From Oscillospiraceae bacterium (GTDB lineage: Bacteria; Bacillota; Clostridia; Oscillospirales; Ruminococcaceae), in NCBI GenBank assembly GCA_015067315.1, contig SVMR01000002.1, positions 62,001 to 126,000 on the forward strand: a DNA stretch of 64,000 nucleotides. Reading direction: 5' to 3'. Below are positions 19,706 through 29,994 of the stretch, one piece after another. Within the stretch, counting starts at the first letter, position 1. The number at the start of each line of letters is the position of its first letter. The notes beneath the pieces are model-generated. The model was not told the DNA's origin. It did no database searches and saw only the letters and a list, made by a program, of their open reading frames with translations. Made by a program: the position numbers and the translations under genes.

Positions 19706-20494
19706 TTACAGCAAAATACTCCAGTTTCCGAAATCGAATTTTCCGCTTCCTCGGCAAAGTTTTTTCTGCTTTTCAATTTCTGTCAGACCGTCCAGGACTT
19801 CGAAAACAATTTCCGTTGAAATATCAAGGGAATGATGCGCCGGAAATACTCTTTTTATCGGAAGCTCTGCAATTTTCCGGACGGATTCAAAATATTTTTC
19901 CGGGTCTGTAGATTCATAATTTGCAAAAAGAGTTCCTTTATAAATCAAATCCCCGGTAAATAAATAACCCGTTTCTTCCTCAAAAAAGCAAAGATGACCC
20001 GGAGAATGTCCCGGAGTATGCAGAACCTTGATTTTTCTGCCGCCCAGATCAATAATATCTCCGTCCTTTAAAACTCCGGAAGGTTTTCCCCGGAAAACCG
20101 CATAATCATCAACTTTTATAACATCTGTTAAGTCGTTATCCTTTACAAGCATTTTATAAACAAATTCATTCGAAAGCGGAAAATTCCCGTCAATCCAGTC
20201 TTTTTCAAGTTCGTGAACGTAAAATTCCGGATAATACCGAAGTCCTCCGATATGATCCCAATGAACGTGACTCGGAACAGCTATTACCGGTTTATCCGTA
20301 ATTTTTCCGATTTCCGAAGAAATATCCCCAACGCCAAGACCGGTATCGATAAGAAGAGCCTTTTTTGTACCGATCAAAAGATAACAGTTTGTTTCTTCCC
20401 AATGCTTCGGCTCGCTTATTGCAAAAGTATTTTCATCAATCTGTTTTGTCAAAAACCAATTTTCCATTTTATTTATTCCCGAAAAGATTTTCAA
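19706..20494 (-). CDS. MBL-fold metallo-hydrolase
   Basis: VPSHVHWDHIGGLRYYPE, HTPGHSPGHLCFFEEETGYLFTGDLIY. Confidence 0.88.
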   Translation of the reverse strand: MKIFSGINKMENWFLTKQIDENTFAISEPKHWEETNCYLLIGTKKALLIDTGLGVGDISSEIGKITDKPVIAVPSHVHWDHIGGLRYYPEFYVHELEKDWIDGNFPLSNEFVYKMLVKDNDLTDVIKVDDYAVFRGKPSGVLKDGDIIDLGGRKIKVLHTPGHSPGHLCFFEEETGYLFTGDLIYKGTLFANYESTDPEKYFESVRKIAELPIKRVFPAHHSLDISTEIVFEVLDGLTEIEKQKKLCRGSGKFDFGNWSILL

Positions 20495-22220
20495 ACTGCG
20501 CCGGTCTTACATAGGCGGTTTTGTAATGTTCATAAACTGCTTTTCCCGGAGCGGAGCCGGAAGGCTTTTTAACGTTCCTGATTTCCGTATAATCAACGGG
20601 AACAAGCGAAGATTCCCTTGCTTTTGAATTATATGCCGCAACAACCGCCGCCTGCTGTATTGTCGTATCCGGAACTTCCCTGCCCTCGGTAACAATAACC
20701 GTATGGGAACCGTGAATCTTCTGGGTATGGAGCCAGATATCGTTTTTTCTGGAATCCTTGAATGTAAGTTTATCGTTCTGAATATTGTTTCTTCCGCAAA
20801 GAATCTTAAAACCGTCCATTGAAATATATTCCTTCGGCGCAAGTTTAACCGGCTTCTGGTTGTTTTTACGGTGATTTTTCAGATAACCCTGGGCAACAAG
20901 CTCCTCGCGGATCGCAACGACTTCATCGTCGGTTCTTGCTCTTGAAAGAAGATCAAAAACGGATTCGATATATGAAAGTTCCGCTTCGCCTTTTTCGATA
21001 AACTGTTTAAGCATTCTTTCCGCGGTATCCGCTTTCCGGTATTCGCTGAAATAATGCTGTGCATTCTGGTTCGGCGAAAGGCGCGGATCAAGCTTTACTT
21101 CAATCGGTTTGCAATCCTCGTAATAATTTTCGAGAACTACGGAAGTCATTCCCTTTTCAATCATCCAGAGGTTTGCATGAATAAGTTCGCCTTTTACCCT
21201 AAGAATATCCCTTTCGGTGGAACGGGCAAGTTCCTGACGCTGAACGTCAAGTTTTCTTGAAATTCTGTCCGCCAAATTTGTGACAAATTTAAAAAGATCG
21301 TTGGAACGCTGTTTCATCCTGTCTGCGCCGGAACGTTCCGAATAAAATTTATCAAGCATTTCGCTGAAAGTTTCAAATTTTCGGATTTCCATTGCGTCGC
21401 CGTACTGATTAACCTTAAAGAAAGTAAAATCAAGCGGATGTCCGTTTTCTTCGATTACCATATAAGGAACCGCGCTTTTGTTTTTAACGCTGTCGGTAAG
21501 TTTTTCAAGACAGCTTACAAGTTTTTCGCAGTCATCATTCGTTAAATCATGCGCTTTCGTATCGAATCCGCCGGTTACGATATCCGAAACTTCCCGGCAG
21601 ACAATCGGTGAAACGCCGTCGAGATTTTCCATAAGCGCTTTTGAAAGCGGAATATCTCTTCCGTTTTTAAGGCGCCCGATAAGGCTCATGTAATCGATGT
21701 CAAGCGTATTCATTTTGTCCTGCGCCGGCGGGAAAACATAGCTCATTCCGGGCATAACCTGGCGAACGGAGGACATATCCGCGGTAACGCGCTTTATTGC
21801 GTCGATTATTTTTCCGTCCGGACCGATAAGCATGATATTGCTGTGGCGTCCCATGATTTCAACCGCAAGTTTTATAATAACCGGATCGCCGAATTCGTTG
21901 TAAGTTGCAAAAGAAAGATGGAGCATTCTTTCAAGCCCGAACTGTTCGATTTCAACAAGCTTTGCGCCGGAAAGATGCTTTCTCATAAGCATGCAGAACA
22001 TCGGCGGATTTTTAGGGTTATCCACCGAAGCTTCAATAAAATGTATCCTCGGTCCGGAAGCGGAAGCGGAAATCAAAAGCTTTCCGTTTCCGCCGTTCCA
22101 GCGAAGCGAAACAACCAGTTCTTCCTTTGAAGGCTGGTGAATTTTGTCAATTCTTGCGCCGATTAATTTTTCGGCCAATTCATTTTTGAGCATGCTCAGC
22201 GTAATTCCGTCCAATGCCAT
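20469..22220 (-). CDS. rqcH: NFACT/RqcH ribosome quality control protein (Rqc2 homologue)
   Basis: MALDGITLSMLKNELAEKLIGARIDKIHQPSKEELVVSLR; C-terminal NFACT-R IWLHTQKIHGSHTVI. Confidence 0.92.
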   Translation of the reverse strand: MALDGITLSMLKNELAEKLIGARIDKIHQPSKEELVVSLRWNGGNGKLLISASASGPRIHFIEASVDNPKNPPMFCMLMRKHLSGAKLVEIEQFGLERMLHLSFATYNEFGDPVIIKLAVEIMGRHSNIMLIGPDGKIIDAIKRVTADMSSVRQVMPGMSYVFPPAQDKMNTLDIDYMSLIGRLKNGRDIPLSKALMENLDGVSPIVCREVSDIVTGGFDTKAHDLTNDDCEKLVSCLEKLTDSVKNKSAVPYMVIEENGHPLDFTFFKVNQYGDAMEIRKFETFSEMLDKFYSERSGADRMKQRSNDLFKFVTNLADRISRKLDVQRQELARSTERDILRVKGELIHANLWMIEKGMTSVVLENYYEDCKPIEVKLDPRLSPNQNAQHYFSEYRKADTAERMLKQFIEKGEAELSYIESVFDLLSRARTDDEVVAIREELVAQGYLKNHRKNNQKPVKLAPKEYISMDGFKILCGRNNIQNDKLTFKDSRKNDIWLHTQKIHGSHTVIVTEGREVPDTTIQQAAVVAAYNSKARESSLVPVDYTEIRNVKKPSGSAPGKAVYEHYKTAYVRPAQFENLFGNK

Positions 22221-22246
22221 TCGTGCTCACCTCATTTTTTAAAAAA

Positions 22247-23011
22247 TTATTTTGCCCAGTATCTTGCGGGATCTTCCGAAATTTCGGAAACGATTATTTC
22301 GGTATCTTCGAATTTTTCGGAAAGTTTTTTTGCAAGAGGTTCAATAACTGTGTTTTCTGTGCAAAAATGTCCCGCATCAAGAACACAGAAGCCTTCCCTT
22401 CTCATTTCAATCCACTGATTATGTTTTATGTTTGCGGTAACAAAAGCATCCGCACCGGCAGAAACCGCAAAAGGATAAAGGTCGCCGCCGCTTCCGCCGC
22501 AAACAGCAACTTTTTTAATCATTTTATCAGTAAAAGTATATTTTATTCCGCCGACGTTAAGCTTTTCGGCAACATATTTTACAAATTCTTCGCATGAAAG
22601 AGCTTTTCCGAGTTCGCCCATACGCATAAGACCTTCGCCGTCATCAACTTTAATAACGTTTTCAAGTCCGAGAGCCGCAGCAAGGCAATCGTTTACTCCG
22701 CCGTCCGCAATATCAAGGCAGGTATGGGCGCTGATTATCGCAATCCCCTTTTCCGCCGCAAGAAAAGCGATGTTTTTCGGATGGAATTCCTTAAGCGCTC
22801 CGAAAATCACCGGATGATGGGTTATAATAAGTTCCGCGCCTTTTTCCGCCGCCTCGTTAAGAACGTCCTCGGTAGCGTCAAGCGCAAGAAGAACTTTTTT
22901 AACTTCTTTTTCACCGTCGCCCACAAGAAAACCGGAATTGTCCCAGCTTTCCTGGGTATTAAACGGCGCGATTTCGTCCATAAATTTATAAAAATCAATA
23001 ATTTTGCTCAT
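22247..23011 (-). CDS. Nif3-like dinuclear metal centre protein
   Basis: APFNTQESWDNSGFLVGD, ELIITHHPVIF, CGGSGGDL. Confidence 0.92.
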   Translation of the reverse strand: MSKIIDFYKFMDEIAPFNTQESWDNSGFLVGDGEKEVKKVLLALDATEDVLNEAAEKGAELIITHHPVIFGALKEFHPKNIAFLAAEKGIAIISAHTCLDIADGGVNDCLAAALGLENVIKVDDGEGLMRMGELGKALSCEEFVKYVAEKLNVGGIKYTFTDKMIKKVAVCGGSGGDLYPFAVSAGADAFVTANIKHNQWIEMRREGFCVLDAGHFCTENTVIEPLAKKLSEKFEDTEIIVSEISEDPARYWAK

Positions 23012-23706
23012 AAATCATTCTCCGTTTCGTCCGCCTGTTCTTCAATCATATCCGCAAGCTGGACATGAACAAGAGCATGTTCTTTTTCTTTTTCGGAACG
23101 CAGAAGTCCCTCGGCAATTCCTCTTTGAATATTTGCCTGCCAACGGACGTATTTAAGAGCGGATTCATCGTTCTGTCCAAGAAGTTCTCCCGTAAGGCAA
23201 TAAAGATCGTCCGGAATTTCGCTTCCGCCGATATAATCCGCACTCATTACAGTATAAAGATGCTTTTCCACCTCAACGGCCTTTTCCGCATCAATATCCC
23301 AGCCGTTTTCGCAAAGCCAGCGGCGGAGCATATCCGCTCTGGACATAGGCTGGAGAACAAGATGCACTTTTTCGCTTTTTACCCATTCCGCTTTTTCAAG
23401 GATTCCGATAATGGTTTCCCCGCCCATTCCGCAGATAAGGACTTCGTCAATTTCATCTTCCGGAAGACCTTCAAGACCGTCGGTAAGAACGGTTTCGATC
23501 TCTTCCTCAAGCTCCATTTCTTTTATAAGAGTTCTTGCGCTTTCAAGGGGCTTTATATTAATATCCGTTGCAAAACCGCGCTTGCAGATTCCTTCGCTGA
23601 CAAGATGGCAGATCAGATATCCGTGGTCGGTGCCGATATCCGCGGCAACCGTTCCTTCCCTTACAAAATCCGCCGCAGCGGCAAGCCTTAAATCAAGCTT
23701 TTCCAA
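23008..23706 (-). CDS. trmK: tRNA (adenine(22)-N(1))-methyltransferase TrmK
   Basis: VADIGTDHGYLICHLV, ICGMGGETIIGIL, HLVLQPMSRADMLRRWL. Confidence 0.92.
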   Translation of the reverse strand: MEKLDLRLAAAADFVREGTVAADIGTDHGYLICHLVSEGICKRGFATDINIKPLESARTLIKEMELEEEIETVLTDGLEGLPEDEIDEVLICGMGGETIIGILEKAEWVKSEKVHLVLQPMSRADMLRRWLCENGWDIDAEKAVEVEKHLYTVMSADYIGGSEIPDDLYCLTGELLGQNDESALKYVRWQANIQRGIAEGLLRSEKEKEHALVHVQLADMIEEQADETENDL

Positions 23707-23773
23707 AACAAATTCCTCGCTTTTTATAAAAACTTAAGGCAGCCGTGAATTTCATGGCTGCCGGTTTTTTTAA

Positions 23774-23986
23774 TCAGTTTTCTTTTTCTGCAAAATATTT
23801 ATTGATTTTTTCTACGATTTCTTCGCATTTAACTCCGTGAACCTCGCAGGCTTCTTCAATGCTTTCGCCGCGGGACATCGGACAGCCGAGACAATGCATT
23901 CCCATTTCAAGGAAGAAAACTCCGGTATCTTTATCGTAATCAAGAACGTCGCCGATGATGGAATCTTTGGTAACCTGATATGCCAT
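23774..23986 (-). CDS. DUF1858 domain protein
   Basis: MAYQVTKDSIIGDVLDYDKDTGVFFLEMGMHCLGCPMSRGESIEEAC. Confidence 0.87.
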   Translation of the reverse strand: MAYQVTKDSIIGDVLDYDKDTGVFFLEMGMHCLGCPMSRGESIEEACEVHGVKCEEIVEKINKYFAEKEN

Positions 23987-24063
23987 TTTAAAAATCTCCT
24001 TTAAAATAAATATACTTATATTATAATTCCCGGATGAATGATTTTCAATATAAAATTAAAAAA

Positions 24064-24702
24064 TCATTCTTCTGTTTTTTTGGCACCCGCACAGATTTCC
24101 CTGAGCACGCATTTATCGCAATGGGGTCTTCTTGCAACGCAGACCGCTCTTCCGTGGAGGACCATTCTGTGACAGAAATTGTTGGATTCCGCCGGATCCA
24201 GTATTTCGCGAAGTTCGGTTTCACATTTTGCCGGATCTTTCGTTGTTGTGAAACCGAGAAGATTTGTAATTCTGATGCAATGTGTGTCGCATACAACCGC
24301 CGGTTTTCCGTAAATATCGCCAACAACAAGGTTCGCTGTTTTTCTTCCGATTCCGGGAAGTTTTATAAGTTCCTCAACCGTATCCGGAACAATTCCGCCG
24401 TATTCGTTAACGAGCATTTTTGAGGCAAGGGAGATATCGTGCGCCTTAGTTTTATAAAATCCGCAGGAACGGATTATATCGCTTATATCCTGTTCGTCCG
24501 CCTGTGCAAGAGCTTCGAGAGTCGGGTATTTTGAATATAAAACCGGAGTTACCATATTTACCCTTGCGTCGGTACATTGCGCCGCAAGCCGGGTTGCAAA
24601 AAGAAGTTCGTGTGGTTTTACATATTCAAGGGAACAGATTGCGTCCGGATATTCTTTTTTAAGGAGTTCAACCGCTTTTGCGGCAAGTTCTTTTTTGTCC
24701 AA
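24064..24702 (-). CDS. nth: Endonuclease III
   Basis: ELIKLPGIGRKTANLVVGDIYGKPAVVCDTHCIRI; C-terminal 4Fe-4S Cys cluster. Confidence 0.94.
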   Translation of the reverse strand: MDKKELAAKAVELLKKEYPDAICSLEYVKPHELLFATRLAAQCTDARVNMVTPVLYSKYPTLEALAQADEQDISDIIRSCGFYKTKAHDISLASKMLVNEYGGIVPDTVEELIKLPGIGRKTANLVVGDIYGKPAVVCDTHCIRITNLLGFTTTKDPAKCETELREILDPAESNNFCHRMVLHGRAVCVARRPHCDKCVLREICAGAKKTEE

Positions 24703-24842
24703 AAAAACACCTCCGTTTCTTATAAGAAAAGAATATTATATTTGCATTATCTTGTCAAGATTTCTTCCGATTGGGTATTGCAAAAATCTTTGAAAAGATA
24801 TATTATGTATTTGTATAAATCGGTCAAAGGGGTGTTTTATTT

Positions 24843-25274
24843 ATGGCACAGATTACCGTTAAAATCAAAGACAACCAAAAAGACGCTTACAACGTACGCC
24901 TTGCTGTATTTGTTGCGGAACAAAAATTCCAGAACGAATTTGACGATATCGACAATATTTGCGAAAACGTAACTCTTTATGACGGAGAAAAAGCAATTGC
25001 AACCGGAAGATATTTCCCGGACCCCAAAGGCCGTGAAGATACCTATATTTTCGGAAGAATCGCAGTTCTTAAACCCTACCGCGGAAAACATATCGGTATG
25101 GGCGTAATAGGCGCTCTTGAAACCGCCGCAAAATTAAAAGGCGGAAAAAAAGCGCTTCTTCTTGCCGAAGGACACGCTGTCGGTTTCTATGAAAAATGCG
25201 GTTTTAAAAAGACCGAAGACCGTACAGTTTACAGCGAAGGATGCCCCTGCTACTGGATGGAAAAAAATATTTAA
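24843..25274 (+). CDS. GNAT-family N-acetyltransferase
   Basis: IGRIAVLKPYRGKHIGMGVIGALE; GFYEKCGFKKTED. Confidence 0.88.
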   Translation: MAQITVKIKDNQKDAYNVRLAVFVAEQKFQNEFDDIDNICENVTLYDGEKAIATGRYFPDPKGREDTYIFGRIAVLKPYRGKHIGMGVIGALETAAKLKGGKKALLLAEGHAVGFYEKCGFKKTEDRTVYSEGCPCYWMEKNI

Positions 25275-25348
25275 GAAATTTTTAAAAAACTATTGCTTTT
25301 TTCAAAAGTTTGTTGTATAATAATCAAGCGCTTGAAAATAGCATATAT

Positions 25349-25428
<80 letters not shown>

Positions 25429-25430
25429 GA

Positions 25431-25464
25431 AAGACTCTTAATCTCAGGATTAAGAGTCTTTTTT
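25431..25464 (+). terminator. Element-supplied terminator downstream of tRNA-fMet
   Basis: AAGACTCTTAATC tcag GATTAAGAGTCTT TTTT, perfect 13-bp stem. Confidence 0.85.
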
Positions 25465-25530
25465 GTTGTCTAAATGCCATTAGTAAGTAAACTGAAATAA
25501 TCCAAAGTAAACGGAAATAGTCCGTTCTAT

Positions 25531-25554
25531 TTGGGCGGCAAATTGGGCGGCAAA
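25531..25554 (+). repeat. Tandem 12-bp repeat TTGGGCGGCAAA x2 (candidate integrase arm sites)
   Basis: Two perfect consecutive copies; inverted partial copies at 25872-25891. Confidence 0.5.
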
Positions 25555-25910
25555 TGAGAAAACCCGTCGTCAGCGTCGTCGCATAAGTCGTCCCATGGGA
25601 TAAAATCCCCTCTGCAACTCAATAATACTTCACAGAAACCCGCTAACCTTTGCTAAAAACAGAACTGCGCTCGGGAAAAACTAAAGGGCAGACAGTAAGC
25701 CAATCGAAGCTTACCCTCTGCCCTATTCCAAAATTACCATAATTCCATAAATAATTTGCCTATCTAACGATTCTGCAAAACTTCTCTTTACTACTCACCT
25801 GTAGTAATGCCCGGTTTACTGCCCGCTTTTTATCGCTTGTCTATGCGGTTATTTCTTGCCTGTTTAGGCTCTTGCCGCCCATTTGACGCCCAGAAAAAGA
25901 AAAACGGTGC

Positions 25911-25940
25911 CCCAAGCGTGGCACCTTCATTTAATAGAAA
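25911..25940 (-). terminator. Terminator downstream of integrase
   Basis: GGTGCC ccaagcgt GGCACC followed on the reverse strand by a T-rich tract. Confidence 0.65.
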
Positions 25941-25946
25941 TCGTAT

Positions 25947-27095
25947 TCAGTTTGCGATTCTTTCAGAAATTATTTCATCAATTTTATCTGCAGCTTTCTT
26001 ATCCATCGCCTTAGTGCAATGACCATAAACGTCCATCGTGATGCTGATATTAGCGTGACCTAAGCGGCTTTGAACAGTCTTAGGGTCAATGCCTGCTTCA
26101 AGCATCGCGGTTGCACAGGTGTGTCTAAGGTCGTGGAAACGTATGTGTTTCAAGCCATGTTTTTCAGTGAAGCGAAGCCACTTTTGAGTCATAGAATCAG
26201 GTGCGAAAGGTCTACCGTTTTTCTGACAAATGACGAGGTCTGAATCTGTGAATCCTGCTCCTAACTTCATTTTATTTTCAAGATATTGCTTATGCGCCTT
26301 TTTAAGTTCATCGACGATGTTGCTGCCGATGGTGATATCTCTGATGCCTGCGGCACTCTTGGGAGCCTTTATTTCAACTTTGCCGTCACCATTTACCCTG
26401 TTTTCACGAACGTGGACAGTTCTGGCATTGAAGTCTATGTCGCTCCATTTGAGTGCAAGAAGCTCACCTCTGCGAAAACCTATTGCTATTTCAAGCAATA
26501 CTGGTAGGTACATATCGGTGCATTCAGCGGCATTTATTAAGTCTGAAATTTCATTGCCGGAATATATCTCTGCCTTATAGCGTTTAAGCTTTGGTAGCTC
26601 TACACCAATACATGGATTTTTGGGTATCATCTTGAGGATTACTGCTTTATCCAAAGCCGCTTTGAGGTTCAGAAATGCGTTGCGTATAGTTTTTGGAGCA
26701 AGCTTTTCTTTGTCTTTAAGTTCATTTACCCAAGCCTGAATGGTTGGTGTATTGAGTGATTTTAACTTAATGTCACCGAGTTTAGGAATGATGTAGCCAT
26801 CGATTTTTTCACGATATCCTACACGGGTAGTTGATTCAATGTTGGGTAAGTATAGCTTTAACCATTCATGGAGCCAGTCGCCGAGTTTAACTGCAGATGC
26901 AGTAACGATATCGCCGTTTTCAACTTCAGCTATAAGCTTGCGTAATGTGGCTTCTGCCTGTTTCTTGGTGCCGGTTACAGTTTTATAGGAACGTTCACGT
27001 TTGCCTGTTAATGGGTCACGCTCACTTTCAACTATAAGCTGATAACTTACTGCGCCGTTTTTACCAACACGTTTACGAATATGACCAGTTGCCAT
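25947..27095 (-). CDS. int: Tyrosine recombinase / phage-type integrase
   Basis: GFRRGELLALKWSDID, IRFHDLRHTCATAMLEAG, RLGHANISITMDVYGH. Confidence 0.95.
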   Translation of the reverse strand: MATGHIRKRVGKNGAVSYQLIVESERDPLTGKRERSYKTVTGTKKQAEATLRKLIAEVENGDIVTASAVKLGDWLHEWLKLYLPNIESTTRVGYREKIDGYIIPKLGDIKLKSLNTPTIQAWVNELKDKEKLAPKTIRNAFLNLKAALDKAVILKMIPKNPCIGVELPKLKRYKAEIYSGNEISDLINAAECTDMYLPVLLEIAIGFRRGELLALKWSDIDFNARTVHVRENRVNGDGKVEIKAPKSAAGIRDITIGSNIVDELKKAHKQYLENKMKLGAGFTDSDLVICQKNGRPFAPDSMTQKWLRFTEKHGLKHIRFHDLRHTCATAMLEAGIDPKTVQSRLGHANISITMDVYGHCTKAMDKKAADKIDEIISERIAN

Positions 27096-27154
27096 TGGAA
27101 TACCTCCTTCTTTTTTAATTATAATATATATTCGAATGAAGAGCAGAAACGTTT

Positions 27155-27358
27155 TTAAGCTTCAAGGTCGATGGTAATCTTACCTTTTTGCTTGAGGAAC
27201 GCCTCTAACTTCTCACTAGAAACACGGTACTGCCTGCCGATTTTTAAGTAGTCGATACCGGAGTATCTTACAAATGCGAGAGCAGAATCATAGGAAATTT
27301 GCAATATATCAGCTATCTGGTGCGGTGTTAACATTTGGATATTAGCCATTATCGTCAC
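27155..27358 (-). CDS. Excisionase-like winged HTH DNA-binding protein
   Basis: MLTPHQIADILQISYDSALAFVRYSGIDYLKIGRQYRVSSEKLEAFL; directly upstream of int. Confidence 0.82.
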   Translation of the reverse strand: MTIMANIQMLTPHQIADILQISYDSALAFVRYSGIDYLKIGRQYRVSSEKLEAFLKQKGKITIDLEA

Positions 27359-27362
27359 CTAC

Positions 27363-29084
27363 TTACGCAAATACTCTGAATACGTAAACATCTTCTGTTA
27401 CTTCGCTGTTTACTTCAATTTTTCTTGTTCTTGTGGGACGGTCTTTATCACGACTGATTAATCCCGCATTCGTCCAAGCTTCTGCGCAGGTCTTAATGTT
27501 TGTGAAGCCGTTATCGCTTAGGATTTTCTCAACTATTGAGGGTCTTATCTCAATTTCTTCAACCAAAGTTCTTCCGTCGGGAAGTGCTTTATTTTTGTGG
27601 GTAATTCTTCCCCAGGCTTCATTTATAGGCTCAATAGTTGCGGTGAACTTGCCATGTCTTACATAGAACTTTTTCTTATTGATGTGACATTTTTCGATGA
27701 TAATATTGTAGCTTGATGCAGATGTATCACGAGCATTGCCATTTTCTTCATCATAGCGACAGAGGAAATCATGGATGCCTTCGATGTCGAACTCTATGCC
27801 CAAAGCATCGGTAGCAATTTCTGCAGTGGCCATGAAGAGTGCGGCAAATTTTTCAACGAAACGTTCTGCGCTTGGGGTGTTGATGATTTCTGCCTGTAAG
27901 GTTTCCACCCAACGGTTATATATATCCATTACGAAATCAACCCCGCCGTTATCGATGATATATTTTGCTATCATAGGTGCCGCAAAACCGCCGTTATTCT
28001 TACAGACCTTTACTATTTCACGAGATTGCTCTGCGCTATCGGTTACTGGTTTATTTATTTCCATTACACGAACAGCAAGACCTTCATATTTACTTTTGCA
28101 CCTGTCAAGCAAGGAAGATTCACCACAGCTAATGAATGTGGTAGTGAAACCTTCAGATATGCTTGATTTTAGATCTTTGTTTAGGCGATTCTTGTCAGAA
28201 CCTTCGCTAAGGTCAAATATTAAGCGCGTCATATTTGGACTAAGGGATTTACCGAGTTCATTAAGAACAGTAACTACTCCCCTGTTGCCAGCTTGTGCAG
28301 TTACCATAGCGTTATCGGTTGATGACCATGACTGATAGATGCTTTTGAAGATTTTAGTATCGCCATTGACATCTATTTCTTTGACTTCTCCGTCGAATGG
28401 CTTTCCAGCCGTGCTCGCCGCCAAAGCAAGAGCCGTAGATTTACCCTTACCGGATGCATAGCAAAGATGTATTATTGGGTTACCAATACCTGTTTGTGCT
28501 GAAATTATGCCGTTAGGTACCGCCGCCAATGATGCGATTAGGGTTACTTCAAGTACCGGACTTCCAACAACTTGTTTTTCAATAAGATTCTTCCATTCAG
28601 TATAGCGTCCATATTCTCTAACATCGTAGTCGCCAACATATTCAGCATTTTGAGCACCAATGAGGTGATTTGCACGATAGCAGAGGTCATAGTCGCTATT
28701 ACCATTCGGAAGATAGATCCAACCAAGGTTATTGTAAACAGGGGATGCGCTGTAACCATTGTTTTCAAAATCTTCTTCTTGAAGAATAATCGTATCAACC
28801 AAAGTTTGGTAATTGTTTTTTGAACCCGCGCCGCCTTTGCGAGCCAACGTTTTTAGAAATGCCTGGTCTGCAATTTCGTCACGAAGAACTTTGATTTTTT
28901 TACATTTACCAAGGTAATCAAAGTGTAGTTCAAGGAAAACATCTCCGTTTTCTATATCTTCGCAGATATCGTCAACGATAACAGCTTTGCCAAAAGCTAT
29001 GAACTTAGATGTTTTTGCTTTTGTATTGTATTCTAAGCGGCCAAAATAGCCATTTTGAATACGAGCTGAAGTTGTTATGCCCAT
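27363..29084 (-). CDS. DUF927 domain ATPase (replication/helicase-like)
   Basis: NLGWIYLPNG, P-loop YASGKGKSTALALAAS, LNELGKSLSPNMTRLIFDLSEGSDKNRL; RBS before ATG at 29084. Confidence 0.82.
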   Translation of the reverse strand: MGITTSARIQNGYFGRLEYNTKAKTSKFIAFGKAVIVDDICEDIENGDVFLELHFDYLGKCKKIKVLRDEIADQAFLKTLARKGGAGSKNNYQTLVDTIILQEEDFENNGYSASPVYNNLGWIYLPNGNSDYDLCYRANHLIGAQNAEYVGDYDVREYGRYTEWKNLIEKQVVGSPVLEVTLIASLAAVPNGIISAQTGIGNPIIHLCYASGKGKSTALALAASTAGKPFDGEVKEIDVNGDTKIFKSIYQSWSSTDNAMVTAQAGNRGVVTVLNELGKSLSPNMTRLIFDLSEGSDKNRLNKDLKSSISEGFTTTFISCGESSLLDRCKSKYEGLAVRVMEINKPVTDSAEQSREIVKVCKNNGGFAAPMIAKYIIDNGGVDFVMDIYNRWVETLQAEIINTPSAERFVEKFAALFMATAEIATDALGIEFDIEGIHDFLCRYDEENGNARDTSASSYNIIIEKCHINKKKFYVRHGKFTATIEPINEAWGRITHKNKALPDGRTLVEEIEIRPSIVEKILSDNGFTNIKTCAEAWTNAGLISRDKDRPTRTRKIEVNSEVTEDVYVFRVFA

Positions 29085-29112
29085 ATTGAGCCTCCTTTTC
29101 TGTTGAAAATTA

Positions 29113-29142
29113 TTGACAAATCGCACAGAATTCTGCTACAAT
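29113..29142 (+). promoter_or_regulatory. Candidate sigmaA promoter of the element's rightward transcript
   Basis: TTGACA (29113-29118), 18-nt spacer, TACAAT (29137-29142). Confidence 0.45.
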
Positions 29143-29450
29143 TCACTTACAGGTTAATTCCGCATTGAAATGCACGTTTTATGTGTTTTTTGCCTTAATT
29201 TAAATATATCACATCATATTTTCAAAGTCGAGATGGCATACTTACTGAACTTTTTTTATGTCTCTCATAGGCTTTCCTCGATAAAACGGTTGCCATTTTG
29301 TTTTGACCTCGATATCCTTGCCAAAACTTTTGTGCATTTTGACGAACCCTGTTTTTCATTTTTAGAAAATTTTTTCAAACAAATCATTACTGGACGCAAA
29401 TTGCCCCAACCGGGAGCAATCAGCGTCCTTTTTTCATATCAATTATTATT

Positions 29451-29780
29451 TTGGAGGTGGTAACTGTGCGACGCTATTCGTTGGCATCGGTTGATTACCG
29501 CAAATACGTTGACCTTGTAACTTTTGAGAATACCATTATCAATATCGTGCATCAAGTAATGCCTAATGCTGTTGTAAGTGTTGAGAAAGATTTTTATACT
29601 GTTTCTCCTACTCCAACACGCAGTGAAGCAGTGCGCATAGGTCGTATGTTAAGCAGTAAGGATATTTTAGGCAAATACTGCATCTATGTTCCTAAGTTAT
29701 TCTATGGTGAGGACATTGAGGAAAGGAGTTTGGAAAATTATGCAGAAACAAAAACAGAGTGTACTGGTGGACATTTCTGA
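29451..29780 (+). CDS. Hypothetical mobile-element protein
   Basis: ORF in a rightward operon; SLASVDYRKYVDLVTFENTIINIVHQVMPNAVVSVEKDFYTV. Start may be GTG at 29466. Confidence 0.55.
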   Translation: MEVVTVRRYSLASVDYRKYVDLVTFENTIINIVHQVMPNAVVSVEKDFYTVSPTPTRSEAVRIGRMLSSKDILGKYCIYVPKLFYGEDIEERSLENYAETKTECTGGHF

Positions 29781-29943
29781 GGTTATCAAATGCTATCTCC
29801 CGGTAAGCAGACGCAAGGCTATCAAGTTTGTATCTCTTTATCTTGACATCAAGAAGATTGGCAACCGTATCTATGTTGAGAGGAGTAAGTTAGAAGAACT
29901 GTTGAGAGATCCTAACCGGGAAGATTTTCCTTTGCATTTCTGA
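29741..29943 (+). CDS. Small Xis-like/winged-HTH protein
   Basis: MQKQKQSVLVDISEVIKCYLPVSRRKAIKFVSLYLDIKKIGNRIYVERSKLEELL; overlaps end of upstream ORF. Confidence 0.55.
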
Positions 29944-29994
29944 TTCTGTATCAAAACAGCAAAAAAATATATATTATTATCTTGCAGTACGCGC

